Assembly: GCF_003664255.1 (NCBI RefSeq)
Contig: NZ_RCCV01000001.1
Span: 4,092,001 to 4,156,000, forward strand
Source: Micromonospora sp. M71_S20
GTDB taxonomy: Bacteria > Actinomycetota > Actinomycetes > Mycobacteriales > Micromonosporaceae
Length of the DNA: 64,000 bases
Direction: 5' to 3'
In this document: piece after piece, positions 24,622 through 34,231 of the stretch
How the letters are laid out: each line of letters begins with the position of its first letter
Numbering within the stretch: the stretch's first letter is position 1
Notes under the pieces: generated by a model
Database searches by the model: none
The model's input: the letters and a program-made list of their open reading frames with translations, nothing else
Told to the model about the DNA's origin: nothing
Program-made: the position numbers and the translations under genes

Positions 24622-26037
24622 GTGGACGCGTTGGACGTCGCCCGCTGGCAGTTCGGTGTCACCACCGTCTACCACTTTCTCTTCGTACCGCTGACCATCG
24701 GCCTGTCCGTGCTGGTGGCGATCCTCCAGACGATGTGGCACCGCACCGGCGACGAGAAGTACCTGAAGCTCACCAAGTTCTACGGCAAGCTCTTCCTCAT
24801 CAACTTCGCGATGGGCGTGGTGACCGGCATCGTGCAGGAGTTCCAGTTCGGCATGAACTGGAGCGACTACTCCCGCTTCGTCGGCGACATCTTCGGCGCC
24901 CCCCTGGCGATCGAGGCGCTGGTCGCGTTCTTCCTGGAATCCACCTTCATCGGCCTGTGGATCTTCGGCTGGGACCGGCTGCCCAAGCGGCTGCACCTGG
25001 CCAGCATCTGGGCCGCCGCGATCGGCAGCAACCTCAGCGCGTACTTCATCCTCGCGGCGAACTCGTTCATGCAGAACCCGGTCGGCTACCGGATCAACCC
25101 CGACACCGGCCGCGCCGAACTCACCGACTTCGTGGCCGTGCTGACCAACAAGGTCGCGATGATCACCTTCCCGCACACCATCGCCGGCGCGTTCCTGGTG
25201 GCCGGCTCGCTGCTGGTCGCCGTCGCCATGTGGCACCTGGTGCGCAACCGCGACTCCGCCGACACCCCCGCCTACCGCTTCGCCGCGAAGTTCGGCTCCT
25301 GGGTCACCCTGGTCTCCGCCGCCGCCGTCGCCATCACCGGCGACATCCAGGGCAAGATCATGACCCAGGTGCAGCCGATGAAGATGGCCGCCGCCGAGGG
25401 CCTCTACACCACCGAGAGCCCCGCCTCGTTCTCCGTACTCACCGTCGGCAGCCTCGACGGCAGCCGCGAGCTGTTCGCCCTCAAGATCCCGCACCTGCTG
25501 TCCTGGCTGGGCACCGGCGACCCGAACGGCACCGTGCAGGGCATCAACGACCTGCAGGCCCAGTACGCCGCCCAGTACGGCGCCGGCAGCTACACCCCGA
25601 TCATCCCGGTCACCTACTGGAGCTTCCGCTTCATGATCGGCTTCGGGATGGCCGCCGCCGCCATCGCCCTGCTGGTGCTCTGGAGCCAGCGCAAGGGCCG
25701 CACCCCCACCAGCAAGTGGCTGCTGCGCGCCGGCCTGGTCATGCCCCTGCTGCCCCTCGCGGCGAACTCCTTCGGCTGGATCTTCACCGAGATGGGCCGC
25801 CAGCCGTGGATCGTCTTCGGCGAGATGCTCACCCGCGACGGCGTCTCCCGCAGCGTCTCGCTGACCGAGGTGCTCACCTCCTTCACCGCCTTCACCCTCA
25901 TCTACGCCGCCCTCGCCGTCGTCGAGGTCAAGCTGCTGTTGCGCTACGCCAAGGCCGGCGTGCCCGACCTGACCCCGAACCCCGACATCGACGACACCCA
26001 CGACGACGCCGAGCGCCCGCTCGCGTTCGCCTACTGA
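24622..26037 (+). CDS. cydA: cytochrome bd ubiquinol/menaquinol oxidase subunit I
   Basis: The 471-residue subunit carries the haem sites. It starts MDALDVARWQFGVTTVYHFL with the conserved H near 18, has MITFPHTIAGAFLVAGSLLV with the second H near 180 and EMGRQPWIVFGEML (the GRQPW motif), and a shortened Q-loop compared with enterobacterial CydA. It oxidises menaquinol and reduces oxygen to water in the membrane with high oxygen affinity, supporting growth at low oxygen. The start is GTG. cydB follows after 16 bp. No cydDC genes are present here. Confidence 0.95.
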   Translation: MDALDVARWQFGVTTVYHFLFVPLTIGLSVLVAILQTMWHRTGDEKYLKLTKFYGKLFLINFAMGVVTGIVQEFQFGMNWSDYSRFVGDIFGAPLAIEALVAFFLESTFIGLWIFGWDRLPKRLHLASIWAAAIGSNLSAYFILAANSFMQNPVGYRINPDTGRAELTDFVAVLTNKVAMITFPHTIAGAFLVAGSLLVAVAMWHLVRNRDSADTPAYRFAAKFGSWVTLVSAAAVAITGDIQGKIMTQVQPMKMAAAEGLYTTESPASFSVLTVGSLDGSRELFALKIPHLLSWLGTGDPNGTVQGINDLQAQYAAQYGAGSYTPIIPVTYWSFRFMIGFGMAAAAIALLVLWSQRKGRTPTSKWLLRAGLVMPLLPLAANSFGWIFTEMGRQPWIVFGEMLTRDGVSRSVSLTEVLTSFTAFTLIYAALAVVEVKLLLRYAKAGVPDLTPNPDIDDTHDDAERPLAFAY

Positions 26038-26053
26038 ACACCGGAGACACACC

Positions 26054-27052
26054 GTGGAACTCACCACCATCTGGTTCCTGCTCGTCGCGGTCCTGTTCAC
26101 CGGGTACTTCATCCTCGAGGGCTTCGACTTCGGCGTCGGCATGCTGCTGCCCGTGCTCGGCCGCGACGACCGGGAACGCCGCGTCCTGATCAACACCATC
26201 GGCCCCGTCTGGGACGGCAACGAGGTCTGGCTCATCACCGCCGGCGGCGCCATGTTCGCCGCGTTCCCCGAGTGGTACGCCACCCTGTTCTCCGGCTTCT
26301 ACCTGCCGCTGCTGCTGATCCTGCTCGCCCTGATCATCCGCGGCGTCGCCTTCGAGTACCGCCACAAGCGCCCCGAGGCGACCTGGAAACGCCGCTGGGA
26401 CACCGCCATCTTCGTCGGCTCGGTGGTGCCGGCGGTGCTGTGGGGCGTGGCGTTCGCCAACATCCTGCGCGGCGTGCCGCTCGACGCCGACCACGAGTAC
26501 GTCGGCGGCCTGCTCGACCTGCTCAACCCGTATGCCCTGCTCGGCGGCGCGACCACCGCGGCGCTGTTCCTCACCCACGGCGCCGTGTTCATCGCCCTCA
26601 AGACCGTCGGCGAGGTACGCGAGCGCGCCGCCGCCCTCGCGGTGCGCGTGGGCGTGGCCGCCGCCGCCCTCGCGGTGGCGTTCCTGACCTGGACGCTGAA
26701 CATCCGCTCCAGCACCGCCGCCGTCGTCTTCGCCATCGGCGCGGCCCTGGCGCTGCTCGGCGGCCTCGCCGCCGCCCGCGCCCGCCGGGAGGGCTGGGCG
26801 TTCACCGGCACCGCCGTGGCGATCGCGCTGGCCGTGGCGACGCTGTTCGCGGCACTGTTTCCGAACGTGCTGCCCTCCACCGGTGACATCGCCGGCACGC
26901 TGACCGCCACCAACGCCGCCTCCACCCCCTACACCCTGAAGATCATGACCTGGGTGGCGGTGGTGTTCACCCCGATCGTGCTGGCCTACCAGGGCTGGAC
27001 GTACTGGGTGTTCCGCAAGCGCATCGGGGTGGCCCACATCCCGCGGCACTGA
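26054..27052 (+). CDS. cydB: cytochrome bd oxidase subunit II
   Basis: The 332-residue subunit has about eight to nine membrane segments and the family markers MELTTIWFLLVAVLFTGYFI, GFDFGVGMLLPVLG, IGPVWDGNEVWLITAGGAMF, and the end WTYWVFRKRIGV. CydB stabilises the haem centre of CydA as a structural half of the oxidase. It is in an operon with cydA, starts with GTG, and ends at the hairpin at 27101-27142. Confidence 0.95.
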   Translation: MELTTIWFLLVAVLFTGYFILEGFDFGVGMLLPVLGRDDRERRVLINTIGPVWDGNEVWLITAGGAMFAAFPEWYATLFSGFYLPLLLILLALIIRGVAFEYRHKRPEATWKRRWDTAIFVGSVVPAVLWGVAFANILRGVPLDADHEYVGGLLDLLNPYALLGGATTAALFLTHGAVFIALKTVGEVRERAAALAVRVGVAAAALAVAFLTWTLNIRSSTAAVVFAIGAALALLGGLAAARARREGWAFTGTAVAIALAVATLFAALFPNVLPSTGDIAGTLTATNAASTPYTLKIMTWVAVVFTPIVLAYQGWTYWVFRKRIGVAHIPRH

Positions 27053-27100
27053 CCAACCCCGCCGGGTGGCCGCGGGCCCCGCCGCCGCCACCGGCACCCA

Positions 27101-27142
27101 CCACGGGGCCGACGCGACACACCTGCCGCGCCGGCCCCGTGG
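27101..27142. terminator. bidirectional hairpin after cydB
   Basis: CCACGGGGCCG (27101-27111) is the exact reverse complement of CGGCCCCGTGG (27132-27142). It lies between convergent stops at 27052 and 27161. Confidence 0.6.
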
Positions 27143-27160
27143 CCGTGCCCACCGCCCGCG

Positions 27161-27850
27161 TCAGTGCGCCTCGCGCAGCTCCGCCAGGCGCGCCTCGATC
27201 TCCGCCAGCTCCGCGCGCAGCTTCTCCGCCTGCTGCTCCGCCTCGGCCCGCTCGGCGGCCATGATCTGCTCCACCGCCTCCTGCACCCCCGGCACGTCCA
27301 CCAGCGCCACCATCCGCAGCGCCTCCGCCGGCTTCACCACGTACGGCTTCGCCAGGGACTTGCTGCCCTGCTGCGCGGCGACCGTCCACTCGCCGTCGGC
27401 GTACGCCAGCGTCACCGTCAGCCCCGCCGGGCCCTTCGGCTTCACCGCCTTCACCGGCCGCCGCGCCGGCGCCGGCTTCGCCTCCACCGTCTCCACCTTC
27501 GGCTCCTCCCGCCGCTGCTGCGGCACCCGGTCCAGCACGAACTCCGGCTCCGCTGGCGCCGCCTCCACCTGCTCCTGCGGCTCCGGCTGCGGCTCCGGGG
27601 CCTTGCGCCCGGCGCCGCGCGGCGCCACCGCCACGTCGGCGGGGGAGAAGGGCAACTCGTCGCGACCGAAGCGGACCACCACGAACTCGTCCGACACGGC
27701 CGGATCGGTCAGCTCCACCACCTGCCCCACCTGCCCGGCGATCTGACCCGCCGAGGCGGTGAACACCACCTTCGGCTTGCGGCCCGCCGCCAGCGCCTCC
27801 CGGATGCTCTGCACCTCGTCAGTGGACAAACCCTGGCCAGCGGCACCCAT
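27161..27850 (-). CDS. hypothetical protein with C-terminal coiled coil
   Basis: The 229-residue protein starts at ATG 27850 behind GGAAGAGG. The N-terminal 75 residues look like a small beta domain (PKVVFTASAGQIAGQVGQVV, DEFVVVRFGRDELPFSPADV). A low-complexity Pro/Glu/Ala/Lys linker (about 85-145) follows, then a short domain (LTVTLAYADGEWTVAAQQGS) and a charged coiled coil (about 195-229, AERAEAEQQAEKLRAELAEI). No family is recognised. It is cytoplasmic by appearance. PrxQ lies just upstream on the same strand, with a 71-bp gap. Confidence 0.65.
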   Translation of the reverse strand: MGAAGQGLSTDEVQSIREALAAGRKPKVVFTASAGQIAGQVGQVVELTDPAVSDEFVVVRFGRDELPFSPADVAVAPRGAGRKAPEPQPEPQEQVEAAPAEPEFVLDRVPQQRREEPKVETVEAKPAPARRPVKAVKPKGPAGLTVTLAYADGEWTVAAQQGSKSLAKPYVVKPAEALRMVALVDVPGVQEAVEQIMAAERAEAEQQAEKLRAELAEIEARLAELREAH

Positions 27851-27921
27851 CAGCAACCTCTTCCGTCGTACACCTGTTCAGATGCCTGCCTTGATACCAG
27901 CCCACGCCGACAAGCGGAAGA

Positions 27922-28383
27922 TCAACCCCCCAGCGCCCGCAACGCCGCGTCCGCGTGGTCGTTCATGTTCAGCTCGCTGTGGACGACCTCCACCACCCGC
28001 CGGTCGGTGTCGATCACGAACGTCATCCGCCGCGTGCTCAGCGCGCCCAACGGCAGCCGCCGCCGCACCCCGAACAGGTCCGCCACGACCCCGTCCACGT
28101 CCGACAGCAACGGATAGTCGAACCCGTGCCGCCGGGAGAACTCCGCCTGCTTCGCCACCGGATCCCGGCTGATCCCCACCCGGGTCGCGCCCACCGCCGC
28201 GAACTCCGCCGCCAGGTCCCGGAAGTGGCAGCTCTCCGCCGTGCACCCCCGCGTCATCGCCGCCGGATAGAAGAACAACACCACCGGACCGCCGGCCAGG
28301 AACTCCGACAGCCGCCGCGGCGTACCCGTCTCGTCAGGCAGCTCGAAGTCCTCCACCACGTCGCCGACACCCACACCCGCCAC
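27922..28383 (-). CDS. peroxiredoxin, PrxQ/BCP type
   Basis: The 153-residue thiol peroxidase from GTG 28383 (GGAGGTG upstream; a longer form from 28401 is possible) has FFYPAAMTRGCTAESCHFRD with peroxidatic C47 and resolving C52 five residues later, the PrxQ arrangement. Also seen are ISRDPVAKQAEFSRRHGFDY and LLSDVDG. It reduces peroxides and lipid hydroperoxides in the cytoplasm with thioredoxin-type partners. The usual P-x-D/x-T-x-x-C motif is slightly changed (PAAMTRGC), as in many actinobacterial copies. Confidence 0.92.
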   Translation of the reverse strand: MAGVGVGDVVEDFELPDETGTPRRLSEFLAGGPVVLFFYPAAMTRGCTAESCHFRDLAAEFAAVGATRVGISRDPVAKQAEFSRRHGFDYPLLSDVDGVVADLFGVRRRLPLGALSTRRMTFVIDTDRRVVEVVHSELNMNDHADAALRALGG

Positions 28384-28488
28384 CGCGCACCTCCACGTCA
28401 CCGTCCACCGACGCGCCCGAGCCTATGCGCCGGCCCACGAGCCCGCCCCGGTAGCGTCGGCTGCGCAGCCACGACAGGGGAGAGGCAC

Positions 28489-29217
28489 ATGCGACCGGTC
28501 ACCGTGATCACCGGCGGCAGCCGCGGCATCGGCGCCGCCACCGCCCGCCGCCTCGCCCACGCCGGCCACCACGTCGCCTTCAGCTACCGCCGCGACCGCG
28601 CCGCCGCCACCGCCGTGCTCGCCGACATCGACGCCACCGGCGTACGCGGCCTCGCCGTGCCCGCCGACACCCGCGACCCCGACCAGGTCACCGCCCTGTT
28701 CGACGCCGCCGCCGACCTCGGCGCGATCACCGGCCTGGTCAACAACGCCGGCGTCACCAGCCCCATCGGCGCCTTCGTCGACCTCGACCCGGCCGACCTG
28801 CGCCACGTCGTCGACGTCAACCTCATCGGCTACGTCCTCTGCGCCCAGCAGGCCGCCCGCCGCATGGACCGCGGCGGCGCCATCGTCAACGTCTCCTCCG
28901 TCGCCGCCACCCTCGGCAGCCCCGGCGAGTACGTCCACTACGCCGCCGTCAAGGCCGCCACCGACACCCTCACCACCGGCCTCGCCAAGGAACTCGCCCC
29001 GCGCGGCATCCGCGTCAACGCCGTCGCCCCCGGCATCATCCGCACCGACATCCACGCCCTCTCCGGCCAACCCGACCGACCCGACCGGGCCGCCGCCCGC
29101 ATCCCACTGGGCCGCCCCGGCGAACCCGACGAGGTCGCCGGCGCCATCGCCTGGCTGCTCGGCCCCGACGCCAGCTACACCACCGGCACCGTCCTGCGCG
29201 TCGCCGGCGGCCTCTGA
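28489..29217 (+). CDS. short-chain dehydrogenase/reductase
   Basis: The 242-residue SDR has the cofactor turn TGGSRGIG at 8-15, NNAGV, the catalytic Ser in IVNVSSVAAT, YxxxK in HYAAVKAATDTLT, and the C-terminal APGIIRTDI and GAIAWLLGPDASYTTGTV typical of FabG-like classical SDRs. Basic residues after the second strand (SYRRDRAAA) favour NADP(H). The substrate is unknown. It starts at ATG 28489 behind GGGGAGAGG and stands upstream of a methyltransferase with a 42-bp gap. Confidence 0.9.
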   Translation: MRPVTVITGGSRGIGAATARRLAHAGHHVAFSYRRDRAAATAVLADIDATGVRGLAVPADTRDPDQVTALFDAAADLGAITGLVNNAGVTSPIGAFVDLDPADLRHVVDVNLIGYVLCAQQAARRMDRGGAIVNVSSVAATLGSPGEYVHYAAVKAATDTLTTGLAKELAPRGIRVNAVAPGIIRTDIHALSGQPDRPDRAAARIPLGRPGEPDEVAGAIAWLLGPDASYTTGTVLRVAGGL

Positions 29218-29259
29218 CCCCCGTCCACCGCGCCCCGAACCGTCGCCGTCCGTGCGACG

Positions 29260-30009
29260 ATGCGCGCTGTGACCGGTGTCTTCGGCGACGTCGCCGACCT
29301 CTACGACGACGCACGTCCCGACTACCCGAGCGCCCTCGCCGACCTCATCCGCGACTACCACGGCGGCACCCCCACCGCGGTCACCGAGATCGGCGCCGGC
29401 ACCGGCAAGGGCACCGCCGTGCTGCTGCGCCTCGGCGCGCCCGTCACCTGCGTCGAACCCGACCCCCGCATGACCGCCCGACTCACCGCCACCTTCCCGC
29501 AGATCCACCCCGTCACCGACACCTTCGAACGGTGGCAGCCACCCACCGGCGGCGTACCCCTGCTCGCCTGCGCGTTGGCCTGGCACTGGCTCGACCCGGC
29601 CACCCGCAACCCACGCGCCCACGACGCGCTCACCCCCGGCGGCACCCTCGCCGTCTTCGGCCACGAGTACGGCTACGCCGACCCCGAACAGGCCCGCGCC
29701 GTCGACACCACGCTGCGCGGCGTCGACCCCACCGCCACCCGCCGCCGCACCGACTGGTTCCACCAGGACATCACCGACAGTGGCCTGTTCACCGACGTAC
29801 GCGCCCACACCCTGCACCGCGACCTCACCCTGACCACCGACGGCTACCTGCGCCTGCTGCGGACCTTCGGCCCGTACCGGCAGCGCAGCGCCGAACAGCA
29901 GACCCGGGCGGCCACCGCGATGCGCACCCTCGTGGACGGCTTCGGCGGCAGCGTCGTGCTGCGCCTGCGCACCACCCTCGTCCTCGCCCGCCGCCCCCAC
30001 CGGCCCTGA
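29260..30009 (+). CDS. class I SAM-dependent methyltransferase
   Basis: The 249-residue protein has FGDVADLYDDARPDYPSALA at the start, motif I TEIGAGTGKGTAVLL near residue 42, the acidic end of strand 2 in VTCVEPDPRM, and ALAWHWLDPATR as the post-motif II region. These mark a methyltransferase of the UbiE/Coq5-like small-molecule group. An alternative GTG start lies at 29269. The substrate is unknown. It follows the SDR gene and may be in the same transcript. Confidence 0.88.
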   Translation: MRAVTGVFGDVADLYDDARPDYPSALADLIRDYHGGTPTAVTEIGAGTGKGTAVLLRLGAPVTCVEPDPRMTARLTATFPQIHPVTDTFERWQPPTGGVPLLACALAWHWLDPATRNPRAHDALTPGGTLAVFGHEYGYADPEQARAVDTTLRGVDPTATRRRTDWFHQDITDSGLFTDVRAHTLHRDLTLTTDGYLRLLRTFGPYRQRSAEQQTRAATAMRTLVDGFGGSVVLRLRTTLVLARRPHRP

Positions 30010-30105
30010 TGCCACCGACCGTCCACCCGGCACCCCAACGGCGATCCCGCCGGCCACGCCCGCACGCCGGATTGCTGTCGGTGGGCTCCTCTACCGTCCG
30101 CGAAC

Positions 30106-31443
30106 GTGAGCGCAACGCAGACGTACCGGTACCTCGGATCCTCCACCCTCGCACGCGGCGGCCTCGGCCTGCAGACCAGCGGCGGGCCCGCACCCCACCC
30201 CCGGTTCTTCACCGGGTTCCTCACCACCCCACCGGCGGCGGCCGTCGGCCTGCTCGCCGTCGCCGAGGTCGCCCGGACCCGCTACCACCGACCCGTCAGC
30301 GCCGCCAGCCTCGACCCGGTGGTCACCGGCAGCCGCGACCGGCTCCGGTTCGAATCCTTCTCCGGCTGCTGCGGCGTCTACGCCCGCCTCGACACCCTGC
30401 CCGCCGGCCTCGACGGCGACATCGTCGAGCACGGCACCACCAACGTCGACGTCAACAACCCGCTGCGCGAGGCACTGGCCCGCGTCGGCGGCCTCGACCC
30501 GCTGCACCTGTCCGTCGGCCCCGACGACCTGACCGTCTCCACCATGGACGGCCCGATCGTGGAGAAGAAGGTCCCCCTCCCGGCGCGCTGGCTGCGCGGC
30601 TTCGCCGAGGTGCAGATCCTCTCCGCCGCCTTCGAACCCCGCGCCGAGATCCCCGCCACCGAGGCGGCCACGTTCCTGCGCCGGCTACCCACCACCAGCG
30701 ACCGGTCGGTCCTCTGGGCGGTGCCGGCCGGCCGGTCCCTGCGACTGACCTCCCGACCCGTCCCCGGCGCCGTCTGCCTGGCCGGAGCGAGCCGACTGAC
30801 CGCCCTACGCGGCATGCTGCGCTTCGCCGAGTCCCTGCGCGTGTACGGACCGACCGTCGCCGCCGGCTCGGCACCCGTGCCGAGCACCTGGGAACTGGAC
30901 ACCGGCGCCCTGCGCCTCTCCCTCACCCTCTCACCCGAGCCGTACCGCGGATTCTCCGGCGAAGGCGCCGCCCTCACCGCACTGGCCGGCGACGACGTCG
31001 TCGACGACGCCGACCTCGTCGCCGCCGTACTCTCCTGGGACCCCACCATCGACGTCGACCGGCTGGCCACCGACACCGGCCTCGACCCGACCCGCGTCCG
31101 CGCCGCGCTCGCCCAACTCGGCACCGCCGGCCGCGTCGGCTACGACGTCTCCGAGGCCGCGTACTTCCACCGGGTCATGCCCTACGACGCGGGCCGCGCC
31201 GAACGCGACAACCCCCGCCTGGTCGGCGCCCGGGCGCTGCTCGACGCCGGAGCCGTCGAACTCGACGCCACGACCGCCACCGTCCGCAGCGGCGACCAGG
31301 TCTACCGGGTCCGCCGACTGCCCGACGGCGACTTCACCTGCACCTGCCCCTGGTGGGCCAAGCACCGCGGCCAACGGGGACCGTGCCGGCACGCGCTGGC
31401 CACCCGGATGCTGACCGTCGACCGGGCGCAGGAGCGGGTGTGA
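30106..31443 (+). CDS. SWIM zinc-finger protein, partner of DUF6493 protein
   Basis: The 445-residue protein ends with a SWIM finger (about 415-436): DFTCTCPWWAKHRGQRGPCR followed by H, the CxCxnCxH pattern. Upstream are a region with ESFSGCCGVYARLD and a helical segment LDPTRVRAALAQLGTAGRVG. The family is found beside DUF6493 proteins and often beside MoxR-type AAA and VWA proteins in actinobacterial conflict-like loci. The stop overlaps the next start by four bases (GTGA at 31440-31443). DNA or protein binding through the finger is expected; the role is unproven. Confidence 0.85.
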   Translation: MSATQTYRYLGSSTLARGGLGLQTSGGPAPHPRFFTGFLTTPPAAAVGLLAVAEVARTRYHRPVSAASLDPVVTGSRDRLRFESFSGCCGVYARLDTLPAGLDGDIVEHGTTNVDVNNPLREALARVGGLDPLHLSVGPDDLTVSTMDGPIVEKKVPLPARWLRGFAEVQILSAAFEPRAEIPATEAATFLRRLPTTSDRSVLWAVPAGRSLRLTSRPVPGAVCLAGASRLTALRGMLRFAESLRVYGPTVAAGSAPVPSTWELDTGALRLSLTLSPEPYRGFSGEGAALTALAGDDVVDDADLVAAVLSWDPTIDVDRLATDTGLDPTRVRAALAQLGTAGRVGYDVSEAAYFHRVMPYDAGRAERDNPRLVGARALLDAGAVELDATTATVRSGDQVYRVRRLPDGDFTCTCPWWAKHRGQRGPCRHALATRMLTVDRAQERV

Positions 31444-34103
31444 GACACGCACAGCAGGTGTTCATGAAGAGCGCCGCACGGCGGCAACGGGAACTGGCCG
31501 CCGGCGGCACCAGCGACCTGTTCGACCTCATCCAGAACGCCTCCGCCGGCCTGATCGTGGCGGCTCTGGCCGGGCTGCCGGAGCAGCGCCGCCGGGAGAT
31601 CGGCGCCGAGGTGACGACCTGGTTCAAGCAGCGGCAACGCACCACCTGGTGGACGGCCGGCTCCGGCACCGCCCTGGCCGTCGCCGTGGTCGGCTGCCTA
31701 CCCACCGCCGCGCAGGCCGCGACGATCCTCGCCCGCAACACGGTCAACCCCGACGGCGAACGCGCCGCCGCCCTGATGTCCACGGTCGCCGAGGAACGCG
31801 GCATCACCTGGCTCGGCGACCTGGCGCACCGGCTGACCACGAAGATCAACCAGCAGACGGGGATCGAACACTGGGGGTTCGTCGCCGCACTGCTGCGCGT
31901 CACCGGGACGACACCACCGGCCAACGACCGGTTCGTCGAACTGTGGCTGGACTCGGTGCAACTGCCCGACCGGCGACGCGCCGGCCGACCGGCACCCCTG
32001 ATCGAACGGCTCCGCGACGACCCGTTCCTCGACGCCATGCTGCCCCGACTGTTCGAGATCGACGGCCTCGGCCTGCGCATGACGTTCGACGAGGTCACCA
32101 CGACCTGGGACGAACGACGACGCCACGTCCTGCCCACCGCGCTGGCCCGGCTCGCCACCGAGGCGACCATCGACCGGACCACCCTGATCGACGGCGCGAT
32201 CCGCCGGCTGCTGCGCGGCGACCGGGCGGCCGCCCTGCGCGCCTTCACCATCCTGCTCACCGAACTCCAACCCACCACCACCGAGGTCGCCACCCGCGCC
32301 ACCGACTACCTCCGCCTGCTCACCGACGCGCCGGCCCCGGCCGCCACCATGGCGCAGAAGGCACTACGAGACCTGCCCGACCTCGAGATCGACACCGTCC
32401 TCGACACCTCCCGCGACGTGCTGCTGCGACCAGACAAGGCACTCGTCAAGGCCCAGCTCACCTGGCTCGACCGCCTCGCCCGCCAACACCGCGACCGGGC
32501 GGCCCAGGTCGCCGAGGTCATCGCCGTCGCCGCCGAACACCCCGCCGTCGAGCTACGCGACCGCGCCAACACCCTCGCCACCCGCCACGGACACGACCCG
32601 ACACCGGGCGGCACCGGCCAGGCGTTCGCCGGGCCACGCGGCGACGACCTGCCCCCGCCCGCACCACCGGCACCGGCACCCACCCCCATCACCGACGTCG
32701 ACGAACTCGCCGAGGAGGTCGCCGCCCTGCTCGGCACCCCGTCGCAGGGCACACCGCTGGACCGCATCCTCGACGCGCTGGTCCGGCTCACCGCCACCGA
32801 CGGCGCACGGGTGCACACCGCCCTCGCCCCCGTCATCGAACGCCGGCACTGGTCCTGGGGCAACGAACACCGCCACGACCCCCTCTGCCTGTGCAAGATG
32901 GTCGTCGACATCCTCACCACCGCCGCAACCACCGACCAGCAGGCCCGCCGACGCAGCCGGTGGGACACACTGCTCGCCGCGCTGCGCCGCACCGACCGGC
33001 AGACACCGCAGTCGGAACTGGTCACCACCGACCCCCGCGTGCCCGCACCGCACCGGCTGCTCCGAGCCCGCCTCGCCGAGATCGGCGCCCACCTCAACGA
33101 ACCCGGACACCCCGGCCTGCTCGCCACCCCCACCCACGCCAACGGCGCCCTCGACCCGCTCGCCCTGATCGAGCGCCTCGCGGCCCTCGGCGACCGCACG
33201 CCCTGGCACTGGGACCTCACCCAGGCACTGCTGCGCCTGCCCGGCGACACCGACGAGGCGGTCGCCGGCAAGGCGGCGGCGCTGGGCACCCCGGCGGGGG
33301 AGCGGCTCGCCACCTGGCTCCGCGCCGGCGGACTGCCACCACCCGTCATGCGCGTCACCACCCTCACCCGGCGGCCCCGCAGGAACGGCTACGACTGGGA
33401 GCACGACCAACTACCGCCGAAACGCATCGCGGTCGAACTGCGCCCACCCGACGGCTACGACGACCGGTACGGACTACTGACCGCCGACCCCGCACCGATC
33501 GGCGTCGAACACTCCGCCTGGGCGAACCTGTGGCCGTCGATCCTGCCAGGGCACAGGGCGGTGGTCGCCGCGTACGCCCTGCCGAACGTGGCCGCCACCG
33601 CGGACATGGACCAACGCGGCGGCACGACCATGCTGCCGCTGCTCGCCGAGAGCACCGGCCCCGGCGCAGCGGCCCTCGACCTCGCCCTGTCCTACGGTCT
33701 CGCGGCCCGCCACGGCACCGACCGGATCGCCGCCCTGGACGCCCTGCTCACCCTCGCCGCAGCCGGGCAGCTCGACGCCACCGCGACCGGCGGACACCTG
33801 GGCCGACTCGTCGCCGGGCAGCTGGTGAAGCTGTCCAGGGCACTCGAACCCCTACGCGACGCCGCCCTGGCCGGAGCACCGCTGACCGTGTGGCGACTGA
33901 TCGCCGCCGCACTGCCCCCGGTACTCGCCGCGCCCAGACCCCCACGCGGCCTGCCGGACCTGCTGAGCCTGGCGGCCGAGACGGCCGGCACGACCGGCGT
34001 CCGCATCGAGGTGCCCGGCCTGGCCGACGTCGCCGGCCGGGGCGGATCGAGCCGCCTCGTCACCGAGGCCCGACGCCTACGCCGCGCGCTCGACACGGCC
34101 TGA
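31440..34103 (+). CDS. DUF6493-like large helical-repeat protein
   Basis: The 887-residue protein starts at GTG 31440, coupled to the SWIM gene; ATG 31464 is an alternative. It is a mostly helical, HEAT-like protein (for example ATRATDYLRLLTDAPAPAAT, LERLAAL-type helices, AALDLALSYGLAARHGTDRI) with a Pro-rich linker near residue 400 (PPPAPPAPAPTP). DUF6493 proteins accompany SWIM proteins; no enzymatic motif is seen. The pair ends at a hairpin at 34156-34187. Here the MoxR ATPase and VWA genes that often join this pair are absent. Confidence 0.75.
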   Translation: MRHAQQVFMKSAARRQRELAAGGTSDLFDLIQNASAGLIVAALAGLPEQRRREIGAEVTTWFKQRQRTTWWTAGSGTALAVAVVGCLPTAAQAATILARNTVNPDGERAAALMSTVAEERGITWLGDLAHRLTTKINQQTGIEHWGFVAALLRVTGTTPPANDRFVELWLDSVQLPDRRRAGRPAPLIERLRDDPFLDAMLPRLFEIDGLGLRMTFDEVTTTWDERRRHVLPTALARLATEATIDRTTLIDGAIRRLLRGDRAAALRAFTILLTELQPTTTEVATRATDYLRLLTDAPAPAATMAQKALRDLPDLEIDTVLDTSRDVLLRPDKALVKAQLTWLDRLARQHRDRAAQVAEVIAVAAEHPAVELRDRANTLATRHGHDPTPGGTGQAFAGPRGDDLPPPAPPAPAPTPITDVDELAEEVAALLGTPSQGTPLDRILDALVRLTATDGARVHTALAPVIERRHWSWGNEHRHDPLCLCKMVVDILTTAATTDQQARRRSRWDTLLAALRRTDRQTPQSELVTTDPRVPAPHRLLRARLAEIGAHLNEPGHPGLLATPTHANGALDPLALIERLAALGDRTPWHWDLTQALLRLPGDTDEAVAGKAAALGTPAGERLATWLRAGGLPPPVMRVTTLTRRPRRNGYDWEHDQLPPKRIAVELRPPDGYDDRYGLLTADPAPIGVEHSAWANLWPSILPGHRAVVAAYALPNVAATADMDQRGGTTMLPLLAESTGPGAAALDLALSYGLAARHGTDRIAALDALLTLAAAGQLDATATGGHLGRLVAGQLVKLSRALEPLRDAALAGAPLTVWRLIAAALPPVLAAPRPPRGLPDLLSLAAETAGTTGVRIEVPGLADVAGRGGSSRLVTEARRLRRALDTA

Positions 34104-34155
34104 CCCGTCGCTCGTCCCCAGCACGCGGGAACCACCCGCCGCAGCCGCTCGGGGC

Positions 34156-34187
34156 GTACGGCGTGCCGTCGCGGCGGCACGCCGTAC
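34156..34187 (+). terminator. perfect 13-bp inverted repeat after the DUF6493 gene
   Basis: GTACGGCGTGCCG (34156-34168) and CGGCACGCCGTAC (34175-34187) are exact reverse complements with a six-base loop. It lies 52 bp after the stop and 44 bp before the AraC-type gene. It is probably a terminator; an operator for the AraC gene is the alternative. Confidence 0.55.
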
Positions 34188-34231
34188 GGTCCTGCTGGGC
34201 AACCCCGCCGCCACGTGGCACGATCTTGCAG

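Noticed and set aside
29532..31439. Upstream extension of the DUF6493 frame through the methyltransferase and SWIM genes
   Set aside because: Proline/arginine-rich shadow of two recognisable genes. The GTG overlap at 31440 is the natural start.
31649..34231. Open frame running into the AraC-type gene
   Set aside because: It is antiphase to the DUF6493 protein, and only the final 150 codons encode an AraC domain with a proper start.
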